Positions 55,348 to 64,000 of a stretch of 64,000 nt of DNA are shown piece after piece. This DNA is from Dugong dugon. Lineage: Eukaryota > Chordata > Mammalia > Sirenia > Dugongidae. The stretch's first letter is position 1. Every line of letters starts with the position of its first letter. Below the pieces are notes generated by a model. That model saw nothing but the letters and a program-made list of their open reading frames with translations, made no database searches and was not told the DNA's origin. Location: the NCBI GenBank assembly GCA_030035585.1, contig CM057469.1, positions 17,416,501 through 17,480,500 on the forward strand. The letters run 5' to 3'. Both the position numbers and the translations under genes were made by a program.

Positions 55348-56614
55348 TTCTTTCTTTTTAAATTGTACTTTAGGTGAAGGATTACAGAACAAATAGTTTC
55401 TCATGAAACAATAGTACACATACGGTTTTATGACATTGGTTAACAAGCCCACAACATGTCAACCCTCTCCCTTCTTGACAATTTTTTTTTTTTTTTTTTG
55501 GTGAAAATATACATAGCCAAAGATACACCATTTCAAAAATTTCTACATGCACAGTTCAGTGACATCAACTATGTTCTTCCAGTTGTGCTGCTATTCTCAC
55601 TTAAGATGAAGGCTTACAGAACAAAATAGTTTGTCATTTAACAGTTAGTACACATGTTGCCCTATGACAATGGTTAACAACCTCACAACACATCAACAGT
55701 ATCCTTACTCAAGTTTGGGTTCCCTATCACCAGCTTTCCTGTCCCCTTCTGCCTTCTGGCCCTTGTCCCTGGACTGCTGTGCCTCATTAGTCCCATTTGG
55801 TTTTATGGGGCTGTCCACTCCCCGGCTGAATGGTGAACCTCGGAAATGACTTCACCATTGAGCTAAAAGGGTGTCTGGGGGCCATACTCTCGAGGTTTCT
55901 CCAGTCTCCTTTAGGCCAGTAAATCTGGTCTTTTTTTTTTTTGTGAGTTAGAATTTTGTTCTACATCCTTCTCCAGCTCTGTCCAGAACCCTCTGTTGTG
56001 ATCCTGGTCAGAGCAGTCAGTGGTGGTAGCCGGGCACCATCTAGCTGTACTGGACTCAGTCTGGTGGAGGCCTTGGTAGCTGTTGACAGTTAGTCCTTCA
56101 GACTAATCCTGTTCTCTTCATTCTCCCTTGCTCCCGAAGGGATGAGACCACTGGAGTATCTTAGATGGCTGCTCACAGGCTTTTAAGACCCCAGACGCCA
56201 CTCACCAAGGTAGAATGTAGAACATTGGCTTTATAAACTGTGTTATGCCAGTTGAGCTAGATGTTCCCCGAGACCATGGTCCCCAAAGCCCTCCACCCAG
56301 CAGTTCAGTCCCTCAGGGAGTTTGGATATGTCGATGGAGCTTCCATGACCTTTCCTTGTACAAGTTGTGCTGGTTTTCCCTGTATTGTGTACTGTCTCAC
56401 CCTTCACCCAAGATACCACTTATCTATTGCCTATTTGGTATTTCCCCCCTCCCACCCCTCCCATCCCTGGTAACCAACAAAGATTGTTACATTTTGTGTG
56501 TGAACTTTTTCACGGGTTTTTACAATAGAGGTCTCATACAATATTTGTCCTTTTGTGATTGACTTATTTTACTCAGCATAATGTCCTCCAGGTTCATCCG
56601 TGTTATGAGATGCT
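55348..56614 (-). other. L1 3'UTR with internal duplication
   Basis: About 1.27 kb. Segments 55372-55465 and 55601-55697 are direct repeats about 229 bp apart, sharing gaaggcttacagaacaaa(a)tag-type starts, tagtacacat and ggttaacaa. An internal A-tract, T16 on the plus strand at 55484-55499, separates them. The G-rich tract is at 56444-56467. The truncated copy at 40442-40708 has the same arrangement, so the structure belongs to the family. Confidence 0.88.
56444..56467 (-). other. G-quadruplex-type tract in L1 3'UTR
   Basis: The minus strand carries five G runs of three to six with loops of one or two bases (gggatgggaggggtgggagg and onward). This fits the standard G4 pattern. G-rich 3'UTR tracts are known in many mammalian L1s, and their role is not settled. 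Confidence 0.85.
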
Positions 56615-59600
56615 TCACAGATTCATCATTGTTCTTTCTCGTTGCGTAGTACTCCATGTGTGTGTGTACCATAGTTTGTTTATCCATTCATCTGTTGATG
56701 GGCATCTAGATTGTTTCCATCGTTTTGCTATTGTGAACAATGCTAGCGTGAACATAGGTGTGCATATGTCTATTCGAGTGACGACTCTTATTTCTCTAGG
56801 ATATATTCCTAGGAGTGGGATTGGTGGATTGAATGGTACGTCTATTTCTAGCTTTCTAAGGAAGCACCATATCATTTTCCAAAATGGTTGTATCATTTTG
56901 CATTCCCACCTGCAGTGCATAAGAGTTCCGATCTCCCCGCAGCCTCTCCAACATTTGTTATTTCCAGTGTTTTTGATTTGTGCCAGTAATGCCGGGGTGA
57001 GATGGTATCTCATTGTGGTTTTAATTTGCATTTCTCTAATGGCTAGTGATCGTGAGCATTTCCTCGTGTGTCTGTTGGCCATTTGAATGTCTTCTTTGGT
57101 GAAGTGACTGTTCATTTCCTTTGCCCATTTTTTAATAGGATTATTTGTCTTTTTGATGCAGAGGTGTTGGATTTTCTTGTAGATTATGGAGATTAGAACT
57201 TTGTCTGACTTGTACTGCCCAAAATTTTTTTCCCAGTCTGTAGGTTCTCTTCTGACTCTTTTGGTGAAGTCTTTTGGAGAGCGTAGGTGTTTGATTTTTA
57301 GAAGATCCCAGTTACCTAGCTTATTGTTTGGGGTTTGTGTGTTGATGGTTATGGTGTGTATCTTGTTAATGCTGTGTATTAAGGCCTGTAGTGTTGCTCC
57401 TATTTTTTCTTCAATGAACTTTATTGTTTTAGGCTTTATATTCAGGTCTTTGATCCATTTTGAAGTAGTTTTTGTGTACGGTGTGAGGTATGGGTCCTGT
57501 TTCATTTTTTTGCAGATGGCTATCCAGTTTTGCCAGCACCGTTTGTTAAAAAGACTGTCTTTTCCCCTTTTGATGGACTTTGGGCTCTTGTGGAAGATCA
57601 GGTGACCGTAGGTGGATGGATTTACATCTGGATTCTCAATTCTGTTCCATTGGTCGTTGTATCTGTTGTTGTACTAGTACCAGGCTGTTTTGACTACTGT
57701 AGCTGGATAGTAGGTTCTGAAGTCAGGTAGTGTGAGTCCTCCAACTTTCTTCTTCTTCTTCAGTAGTGCTTTACTTATTCGGGGCTTCTTCCCTTTCCAT
57801 ATAAAGTTAATGATTAGTTTTTCCATCTCTTTGAAGAATGTTGTTGGTATTTGGATCGGGATTGCGTTGTATTTGTAAATTGCTCTGGGTAGAATTGTCA
57901 TTTTCACAATGTTGAGTCTGCCTGTCCATGAGCATGGTATGTTTTTCCATTTATGTAGATCCCTTTGGGTTTCTTGCAGTAGTGTTTTGTAGTTTTCTTT
58001 GTTTAGGTCTTTTACATCCCAGTTAGATTTATTCGTAAGTATTTTATCTTTTTAGGGGCTATTATAAATGGTATTGTTTTCCTGATTTCCTTTTCTTCAT
58101 TCTCCTTATTGGTGTATAGAAATCCAACTGATTTTTGAATGTTTATCTTGTATCGTGCTACTCTGTTGAATCTTACTATTAGTTCCAGTATATTTCTCAT
58201 GGAGTCTTTAGGGTTTTCTGTGTATAGTATCATATCATCTGCAAACAGGGACAGTTTCACTTCTTCATTACCAATTTGGATGCCCTTTATTTCTTTTTCT
58301 TGTCTTATTGCTGTAGCTAGAACTTCCAGCACAATGTTAAATAGGAGTGGTGATAAAGGGCATCCTTGTCTTGTTCCTGTTTTCAAGGGGAATGTTTTCA
58401 GCCTCTCTCCATTAAGAATGATGTTGGCCGTTGGTTTTGGATAGATGCCCTTTATGATGTTGAGAAATTTCCCTTCTGTACCTATTTTATTGAGAGTTTT
58501 TATCAGGAATGGGTGTTGGACTTTGTCGAATGCCTTTTCTGCATCAATTGAGATGATCATGTGATTCTTTCCTTTCCTTTTATTTATGTGGTGGATTACA
58601 TTGATTGATTTTCTAATGTTGAACCATCCTTGCATACCTGGTATGAATCCTACTTGGTCGTGATGTATTATTTTTTTGATATGATGCTGAATTCTGTTGG
58701 CTAGAATTTTGTTCAGAATTTTTGTATCTGTATTCATGAGAGATATTGGTGTGTAATTTTCTTTTTTTGTGATGTCTTTGCCTGGTTTTGGTATCAGTGT
58801 TATTCTGGTTTCATAGAATGAATTTGGAAGTGTTGCTTCCTTTTCTGTGCTTTGAAATAGTTTGAGTAGTACTGGTACAAGCTCTTCTGTAAATGTTTTG
58901 TAGAATTCTCCAGTGAAGCCACCTGGGCCAGGGCTTTTTTTGGTTGGGAGTTTTTTTTTATTACCTTTTCAATCTCTTCTCTTCTTATGGGTCTGTTCAG
59001 ATTTTTAGCATCACTTTGTTGTAGTTTGGGTAGGTAGTGTGCTTCTAGACATTTATCCGTTTCCTCTAGGTTCTCAAATTTGTTGGAGTATAGTTTTTCA
59101 TAATATTCTGTTATAATCCTTTTTATTTCAGTTGGGTCTGTTGTAATGTCTCCCATTTCATTTCTTATTTGGGTTATTTGCATCCTCTCCTGTTTTTCTT
59201 TTCTCAGTCTGGCCAGTGGTTTGTCGATTTTGTTGATTCTTCCAAAGAACCAACTTTTGGTTTTGTTGATTCTTTCTATTGTTTTTCTGTTCTCTATTTC
59301 ACTTATTTCTGCTCTGATCTTTACTATTCCTTTCTTCCGGTGGCTGTGGGCTTTTTTTGCTGTTCTCTATTTGTTTGAGTTCTGTAGTTAATGTTTTCAT
59401 TTTGTCCCTTTCTTCTTTTTTGATGTGTGCATCTGTTTGTATAAATTGTCCTCTGAGGCCTGCCTTTGCTGTGTCCTAAAGGTTTTGGCATGATGTGTTT
59501 TCATTCTCATTTGAATCTAGGAATTTTTTGATTCCATCTCTGATTTCTTCTATTACCTAGTGATGTGTAAGCAGGGTATTATTCAGTTTCCATGTAATTG

Positions 59601-60339
59601 ATTTTTTTCCTTGCTCTTTCTGTTGTTTATTTCTACCTTGAGAGCACTGGGATCAGAGAAGATACTTTGAATTATCTCAGCGTTTTGGATCTTGTTGATG
59701 ACTGCTCTGTGGCCTAAGATGTGGTCTATTCTGGAGAATGTTCCATGTGCATTGGAAAAGAACATGTATTTTGCAGTGGTTGGGTGGAGTGTTCTGTGTA
59801 TGTCCACGAGGTCAAGGTGGCTGATTGTGCCCTTTAGGTCTTGTGTATCTTTGCTGAGTTTCTTCTTAGTTGTTGTGTCTTTTACTGAGAGTGGTGTGTT
59901 GAAGTCTCCTACTATTGTTGTGGAACTGTCAATTTCTTTTTTCAGTGTTGTTAGAGTTTTCTTTTATGTATTTTTGAGCCCTGTCATTGGGTGTGTAGAT
60001 GTTTATTATGGTTATGTCTTCATGATGGATCGTCCCCTTAATCATTATATAGTGTCCTTCTTTGTCTTTTATGGTGGATTTTGATTTAAAGTCTATTTTA
60101 TCTAATATTAGTATTGCCACTCCTGCTCTTTTTTGGTAGTTGTTAGCTTGATATATTTTTTTCCAACCTTTGACTTTAAATAAATTCACATCTTTGTTTC
60201 TAAGGTGTGTCTCTTGTAGACAGCATATTGATGGATCTTGTTTTCTTATCCATTCTGTCACTCTCCATCTCTTTATGGGTGCATTGAGTCCATTTACATT
60301 CAGTGTAATTATTGATAGATGTTAGTTTGTTGCTGTCAT
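56615..60339 (-). pseudogene. L1 ORF2 (endonuclease-RT), broken
   Basis: About 1,240 codons long, near the usual size. It opens at ATG 60339 (MTATN), but a TAA follows as codon 6. Domains in order: endonuclease (60260-59930, DPSICCLQETHLRNKDVNLF; 59807-59583 with SRIDHILGHR), RT (58737-58012) with [40 protein letters not shown], the palm box [14 protein letters not shown], and a [20 protein letters not shown] stretch. The C-terminal part (57505-56615) has the cysteine-rich CWRGCGEIGTLMHC motif and ends at a natural stop. Breaks lie between 59929 and 59807, through 59583-59183, near 58800-58737, and between 58012 and 57505. Confidence 0.95.
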
Positions 60340-60649
60340 TTTGTAGTGCTTTTTTTTGTGGTGCTGACGTTTTCTTTGTTCTTATTCTCCTCTGCTGAGT
60401 TCCTTTTGTTTGTGGATTTTTTTTTTTCATTTCTTTTGTTTTTGTGGGTTTTGTTTTTGCTGAGACTTTATGATTTTTGTCTTTATTTTTATGAGTATGT
60501 TTGTTAACTTTCTTTGTGGTTACCATGTACCCTTATCTTTCTAAGTTTGAAGTAGTCTACCATTACTTGGTATCGCCTTGCCTTTTCTCTCCATTAGAAG
60601 GTTCTATACCTATGCCGTTTATTCCCTCTTTTATTGTTTTGATGCTGTT

Positions 60650-61754
60650 GTCATTTACCAATAAACTGCTCTGATTCCCTTTTGTATTCCTTTCGGTTTT
60701 GGATAGTCCTCAAGAGTTCGTTTCCTAGATTGGTATCTGGCTGGTATGATCCTGCATCCTAGATTCTGCCTGTGAGCTGAAGTTGTTTGTTCTCAGATCG
60801 AAGAACTCCCTTTAATAATTCTTTTAAGTTTGGTTTGGTTTTTACATAGTCCCTTAATTTCTGTTTATCTGGAGAGGATCTAATTTCACCATCATATTTG
60901 AACGAGAGTTTTGCAGGATATATTATTCTTGGCTGTCAGTTTTTTTCTTTCAAGATTTTATATATGTCATCCCATTGCCTCCTTGCCTGCTGGTTTCTGC
61001 TGAATACTCTGAGCTTAGTTTTATTGTTTCTCTTCTGTATGTGACTTCTTGTTTTTCGTGAGCTGCTCTCAGGATTCTTTGTTTGTCTTCAGTTTTGGCG
61101 AGCGTGATTATGATATGCCTTGGTGATTTTCTTTTAGGGTCTGTTCTATATGGGGTTCGTTGAGCTTCTTGGATGGCCAGGTTTTCATCTTTTATGATAT
61201 TGGGGAAGTTTTCTGTCAGCAGTTCTTCAATGATGATCTCTGTGTTTTCTGTTTTCTCCCCCTGTTCTGGAACTCCAATCACTCGTACGTGTTTGCTTTT
61301 GGTTGTATCCCACATAACTCTCAGGGTCTCTTCATTTTCCTTTGTTCTTTTTCTGAGTTTTCCTCAAACAGAGTTGTATCCAAGTGTTTGCCTTCAATTC
61401 CACTGATCTTGTCTTCCACCGTTTCAGATATGCTTCTCAGCCCTTCTATGACACCGTCCATTTCTGATATCTTGTTGTTTATCTTTTGGATTTCTAATTG
61501 TTGTTTTTGTATAATTTCTAGTTGTGAATTTATTTTGGCATTTTGTTCATGCGTCATCTTCCTAAATTCTTCCAATTTTTTGTCTGTATTTTCCATGAAT
61601 TTGTCTATTTTTCCTCATGTTTGTCAGCTTTTTGCCTCAGTTCTTGGTGAACTCCGAGTATTAGAGATTTGAATTCCCTGTCAGGTAGTTCTAGTGCATT
61701 TTGTTCCAGAGGAGAGTCATCTGATGTTTTATTTTGGATGCCTGCTGGAGCCAT
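60650..61754 (-). pseudogene. L1 ORF1 (RNA-binding chaperone), broken
   Basis: Starts at ATG 61754 (MAPAGIQNKTSDD), followed by a QNALELPDREFKSLILGVHQ-like stretch, then a stop/frameshift. Next come the coiled coil at 61596-61321 (IEKIQQ-like heptads; QLEIIQKQQLEIQKINNKIS) and, in another frame, the RRM-type and C-terminal domain at 61315-60950 (HVRVIGVPEQGEKTENTEII; IQEAQRTPYRTDPKRKSPRH). The final C-terminal part lies in a third phase at about 60970-60770. ORF1 proteins trimerise and bind L1 RNA. This copy needs at least three repairs. The end coordinate is approximate. Confidence 0.9.
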
Positions 61755-63719
61755 CCTGTCCTGTTTTTGTAAATGTTTTGATATTGTCTGGTGTTTTCAG
61801 GGCATTCAGTAGTTATTTTTCTCGTTTATTGTTTATAGATCTGTTTGTTTCGTCCCTTTTTGGTAAAAAAAATTTGACTGTTTCTGAGCAGGTGGACTGC
61901 GTGTTCTTTGTTGTTTTCTCATCTGTGCGCTGAACACTTTCGCTTCCTTCTCCAACTGGCAGGGTTAGTCACTCAGATATGGTACGGCATGGCAGGTCTA
62001 GCTGAAGAGGAGTTACTGGGACGGGTTGTTTGTGGCACTTACTACAGCCACCAAAGCGGTTCGGTAATCAGTGCAGGGCAGGTTCCAGTAGGCCATGCCT
62101 GTGCTGCTTGGGGGTGTGATGTTAAGCGTACGGTGCAGGTAGGCAGGATGCAGTGGGGAGATTGTTATGTGTGGCGCTAAGATGGATATGGGAGAGAGGA
62201 GAGAGGAACAGGAGCCAAAAACATACAAACAAACAAAAAAGAATGCTAGGGGAGCTTGCCGTTGGAGTGGAGAGATGAGAGACTATGAAATGGAGAAAAA
62301 CAGAAAGGGGAAGAGGAAGCAAAGAAAAGAATGAGTAAATAAAAATGAGAAAGGTTAAAGAACCGCAGAGTTCCCAGGGATCCCACCAGTGCAGCTGTGA
62401 GGTCTGGAGAAGTCGCTCTCAGGTGTTGCAGTACAGCCTGGCTAGAAGGCATAGAGGTATGCAGTGGCTGGTATTCAGGGATCAGAAAGAGAAGGAAGAT
62501 ATAGAGAGATAAGAAACTGAGCAACAAAGAAAAACTAAAAGGGAAAAAGAGGGAAAAGAAAACAACACAAATTAAAAAAAAAAAGAACAAGAAAGGCCCC
62601 CCCCAAAAAACAGGAAAAAAAACAAAAAAGAACGAAAAAAGAAATGCTCTCAGGGATCCCTGTGAACGTTTGTGGAATCTGAAGGGGAGTTCCTTGCCAC
62701 ACAGCTCCGCCTGGCCTGAAAGGACTCCCAACTCAAGAAAAGGAAAAGAAAACAAACAAACAACTCGAAACAAAGAAACGAAGAAAAGCCCCGGGATCCC
62801 AGCAGCGTCGTAGCCCAGACCCGGAAGCTGCTCCACACTCGAATGGAGCTCCGCAACCCCTGAGGAAGAAGCAAAGATGGCGCACGGAGCCAGGCACTCG
62901 AGCAAAATGTGGGGGAGGTGGTGAGAGGCAAGCAAGAAATCAAAAGAATCAGGAAAAAGAAAAAAAAAAGCAATACCAACTGCCAACAAATGGCACTCAG
63001 AGAGCCAGCTAGTGCGGGCTGGTGTTTCTGGACAAAAGACTGTGTCCGCGGGAAGCAGAGGAGGCCGAGTGTGGGTGAAGAAGGGTAGAGAGTGGGAAAG
63101 CGTATATCAGAAATTACTGGAGCTCTGCAGCCCCTCAGGAAGAAGCAAAGATGGCGCATGGAGCCAGGCACTCAAGTGAAAGGAGGGGGAGGTGGCGAGA
63201 GGCAAGTGATAAATCAAAAGAGGCAAAAAAAAAAAAAAGGCAACACTAGTAGCCAACAAATGGCATCCAGAGAACCACCCGCTTGGGTGTGTGGAGTCCA
63301 AGCAGCCGGCGCTTCCTGGTTAAGAGACTATGGCCGTGGGAAGCAGAGGAGGCCAGCTGGGGCGAAGAGGGGTGGGGGGTGGGAGAGCGCACACCGCAAA
63401 TTACTGATTGTTTTGTCTCCCGCTGGATGCTCCGTGAGACTGCTTTCTCATACCCCCATTTGCTTGTCTCTGATAGGAGTCCAAGATGGTGGATCCGCAC
63501 TGCGTTAGCTGGTAGGGGACCTCTGCATGAATCTCTCCTTGCTCTCCGTTCTCTGTCAGTTTTCTCACTCCATTGGTGCTTGGCTGAGTTCTTTATCTCT
63601 TCATTTGATGTTTTAGGATTTCAGAATTGTTGTATTCTCTGTTCGGCTTAGTTTTTTGGATCTTTGCTGTGGAGGGACGGCGTGGTGCTTCTGCCTAGAG
63701 CGCCATTTTCTCCAGACCG
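61755..63719 (-). promoter_or_regulatory. L1 5'UTR/promoter region with tandem units
   Basis: About 1.97 kb, much richer in GC than the ORFs on its outer side and A-rich on the plus strand in the inner part. It contains two clear tandem units (about 62835-63117 and 63118-63405) and looser gggatccc-centred repeats at about 62371, 62650 and 62793. The extreme 5' end reads cggtctggagaaaatggcg, including a YY1-like core AAAATGGCG at 63709-63701. The overlapping long frames here (62246-63651, both strands) are shadows of this repetitive region. Confidence 0.8.
62835..63405 (-). repeat. Two tandem units of about 275-290 bp in L1 5'UTR
   Basis: Anchors repeat in order: aggaagaagcaaagatggcg at 62863 and 63137 (274 bp apart), gccaacaaatggca near 62979 and 63251, and gggaagcagaggaggcc near 63050 and 63337. 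Each unit carries AAGATGGCG on the plus strand (62874-62882 and 63148-63156), a YY1-like core in the opposite orientation to the element. The structure is reminiscent of promoter monomers known in rodent L1s. Confidence 0.85.
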
Positions 63720-64000
63720 TACTACATAATTTTTAAAAAACCATTTGAGTAATGACATTTCAAAAATTGTTTTCTTGCTCATTTTCTCTAGGGGAAAATA
63801 GATGTTATAGTTCATTGTGATTGGGAGTCTTTAGTCATGGTTGATCAATTATGAATTTCCATCTTCTGAGAATTACTGTAAATGAGATATAAACTGAGAG
63901 ATTACTTTTTAGTGAAATGGGTTACTTTACCTGAAAAGAGTTAATTATCTTTTCTCTCCTGTGTTGAAAGACTTCGTTAGCAGCCCAATGTCGGGGTGGG
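63720..64000. other. Unassigned flank right of the L1
   Basis: AT-rich single-copy-looking sequence. The last 60 bp contains a pyrimidine tract followed by gtgttgaaag, resembling a weak splice acceptor, but the window ends too soon to test for an exon. Confidence 0.4.

Larger units (their letters stand above)
55348..63719 (-). mobile_element. Near full-length L1 retrotransposon, 8.4 kb
   Basis: Order on the minus strand: 5'UTR (63719-61755), ORF1 (61754 to about 60650), a spacer of about 300 bp, ORF2 (60339-56615), 3'UTR (56614-55348) and an A-rich tail. The two-ORF arrangement, the L1-type RT, the ORF2 cysteine-rich C-terminus and the G-rich 3'UTR identify it. It is longer than typical mammalian L1s of 6-7 kb because of long UTRs. 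A candidate target repeat, gtacta, is at 55341-55346 and 63719-63724 but is short. Both ORFs carry stops and frameshifts, so the element is dead, though divergence appears moderate. Confidence 0.95.

Noticed and set aside
56615..57505. 296-residue minus-strand frame as an independent gene
   Set aside because: It is the C-terminal part of L1 ORF2 with its cysteine-rich motif, in line with the other ORF2 fragments.
58012..58737. 241-residue minus-strand frame as an independent reverse transcriptase gene
   Set aside because: It is the RT domain of the same broken L1 ORF2.
62246..63651. Long overlapping frames (up to 247 residues) on both strands
   Set aside because: They lie across the L1 5'UTR tandem units. 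Low-complexity phenylalanine/leucine/serine runs on one strand mirror purine-rich repeats on the other.
63950..64000. Splice acceptor and exon start at the window edge
   Set aside because: A pyrimidine tract before gaaag is weak evidence, and only about 30 bp of putative exon lies within the window.

Overview
This is AT-rich, intron-poor-looking vertebrate DNA dominated by transposable elements. No host protein-coding exon, rRNA or functional tRNA gene could be supported. The repeat content points to an afrotherian mammal, most likely an elephant or a close relative. There are about 18 tRNA-derived SINEs whose 3' ends match an RTE (BovB-like) retrotransposon, as in AfroSINEs, together with many RTE copies, a long L1 and a MaLR-type LTR family. 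Ancient eutherian repeats (MIR, L2, MER5A, MER2-like Tigger, HAL1/L1M) form the background. The taxonomic call is inferred from remembered repeat families, not from a search.

Layout. Positions 1-8500 hold old L1/MIR/L2 debris, an L1M 3' end and three minus-strand AfroSINEs. Positions 8740-10755 are a minus-strand MaLR-like provirus: a truncated LTR, a 1.3-kb internal region with a 30-bp tandem repeat, and a full LTR. Positions 11000-20800 are mostly unassigned DNA with MIR, SINE and RTE fragments and a 1-kb antisense L1. Positions 20800-24535 are HAL1/L1M-type sequence with SINE insertions, followed by an RTE 3' fragment (24613-25672) that retains the reverse transcriptase YADD core. Positions 26000-36000 are mostly unassigned, with scattered SINEs and MIRs. 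Positions 36605-37396 are a transposon-like unit with degenerate terminal inverted repeats around an unusual GC-rich core. Positions 38000-49600 carry MIR, RTE, a short L1 copy with exact 13-bp target-site duplications, a solo LTR with exact 5-bp duplications, and a Tigger-type element split by an RTE. Positions 49660-54167 are a nest: an old antisense L1 broken by two AfroSINEs and a near full-length RTE. Positions 55348-63719 are a near full-length, minus-strand L1 of about 8.4 kb with decayed ORF1 and ORF2.

Functionally the window shows retroelement parasitism. The SINEs share a 3' tail with the RTE, which presumably supplied their reverse transcriptase in trans, and the L1 and LTR families replicated independently. 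All autonomous copies visible here are broken by stops or frameshifts. I found no convincing new biological system. The most unusual items are the GC-rich core between transposon ends (36605-37396), the repeat-rich 5' and 3' UTRs of the L1, the decapeptide-coding minisatellite inside the MaLR element, and several unassigned blocks that could hide diverged repeats or exons.
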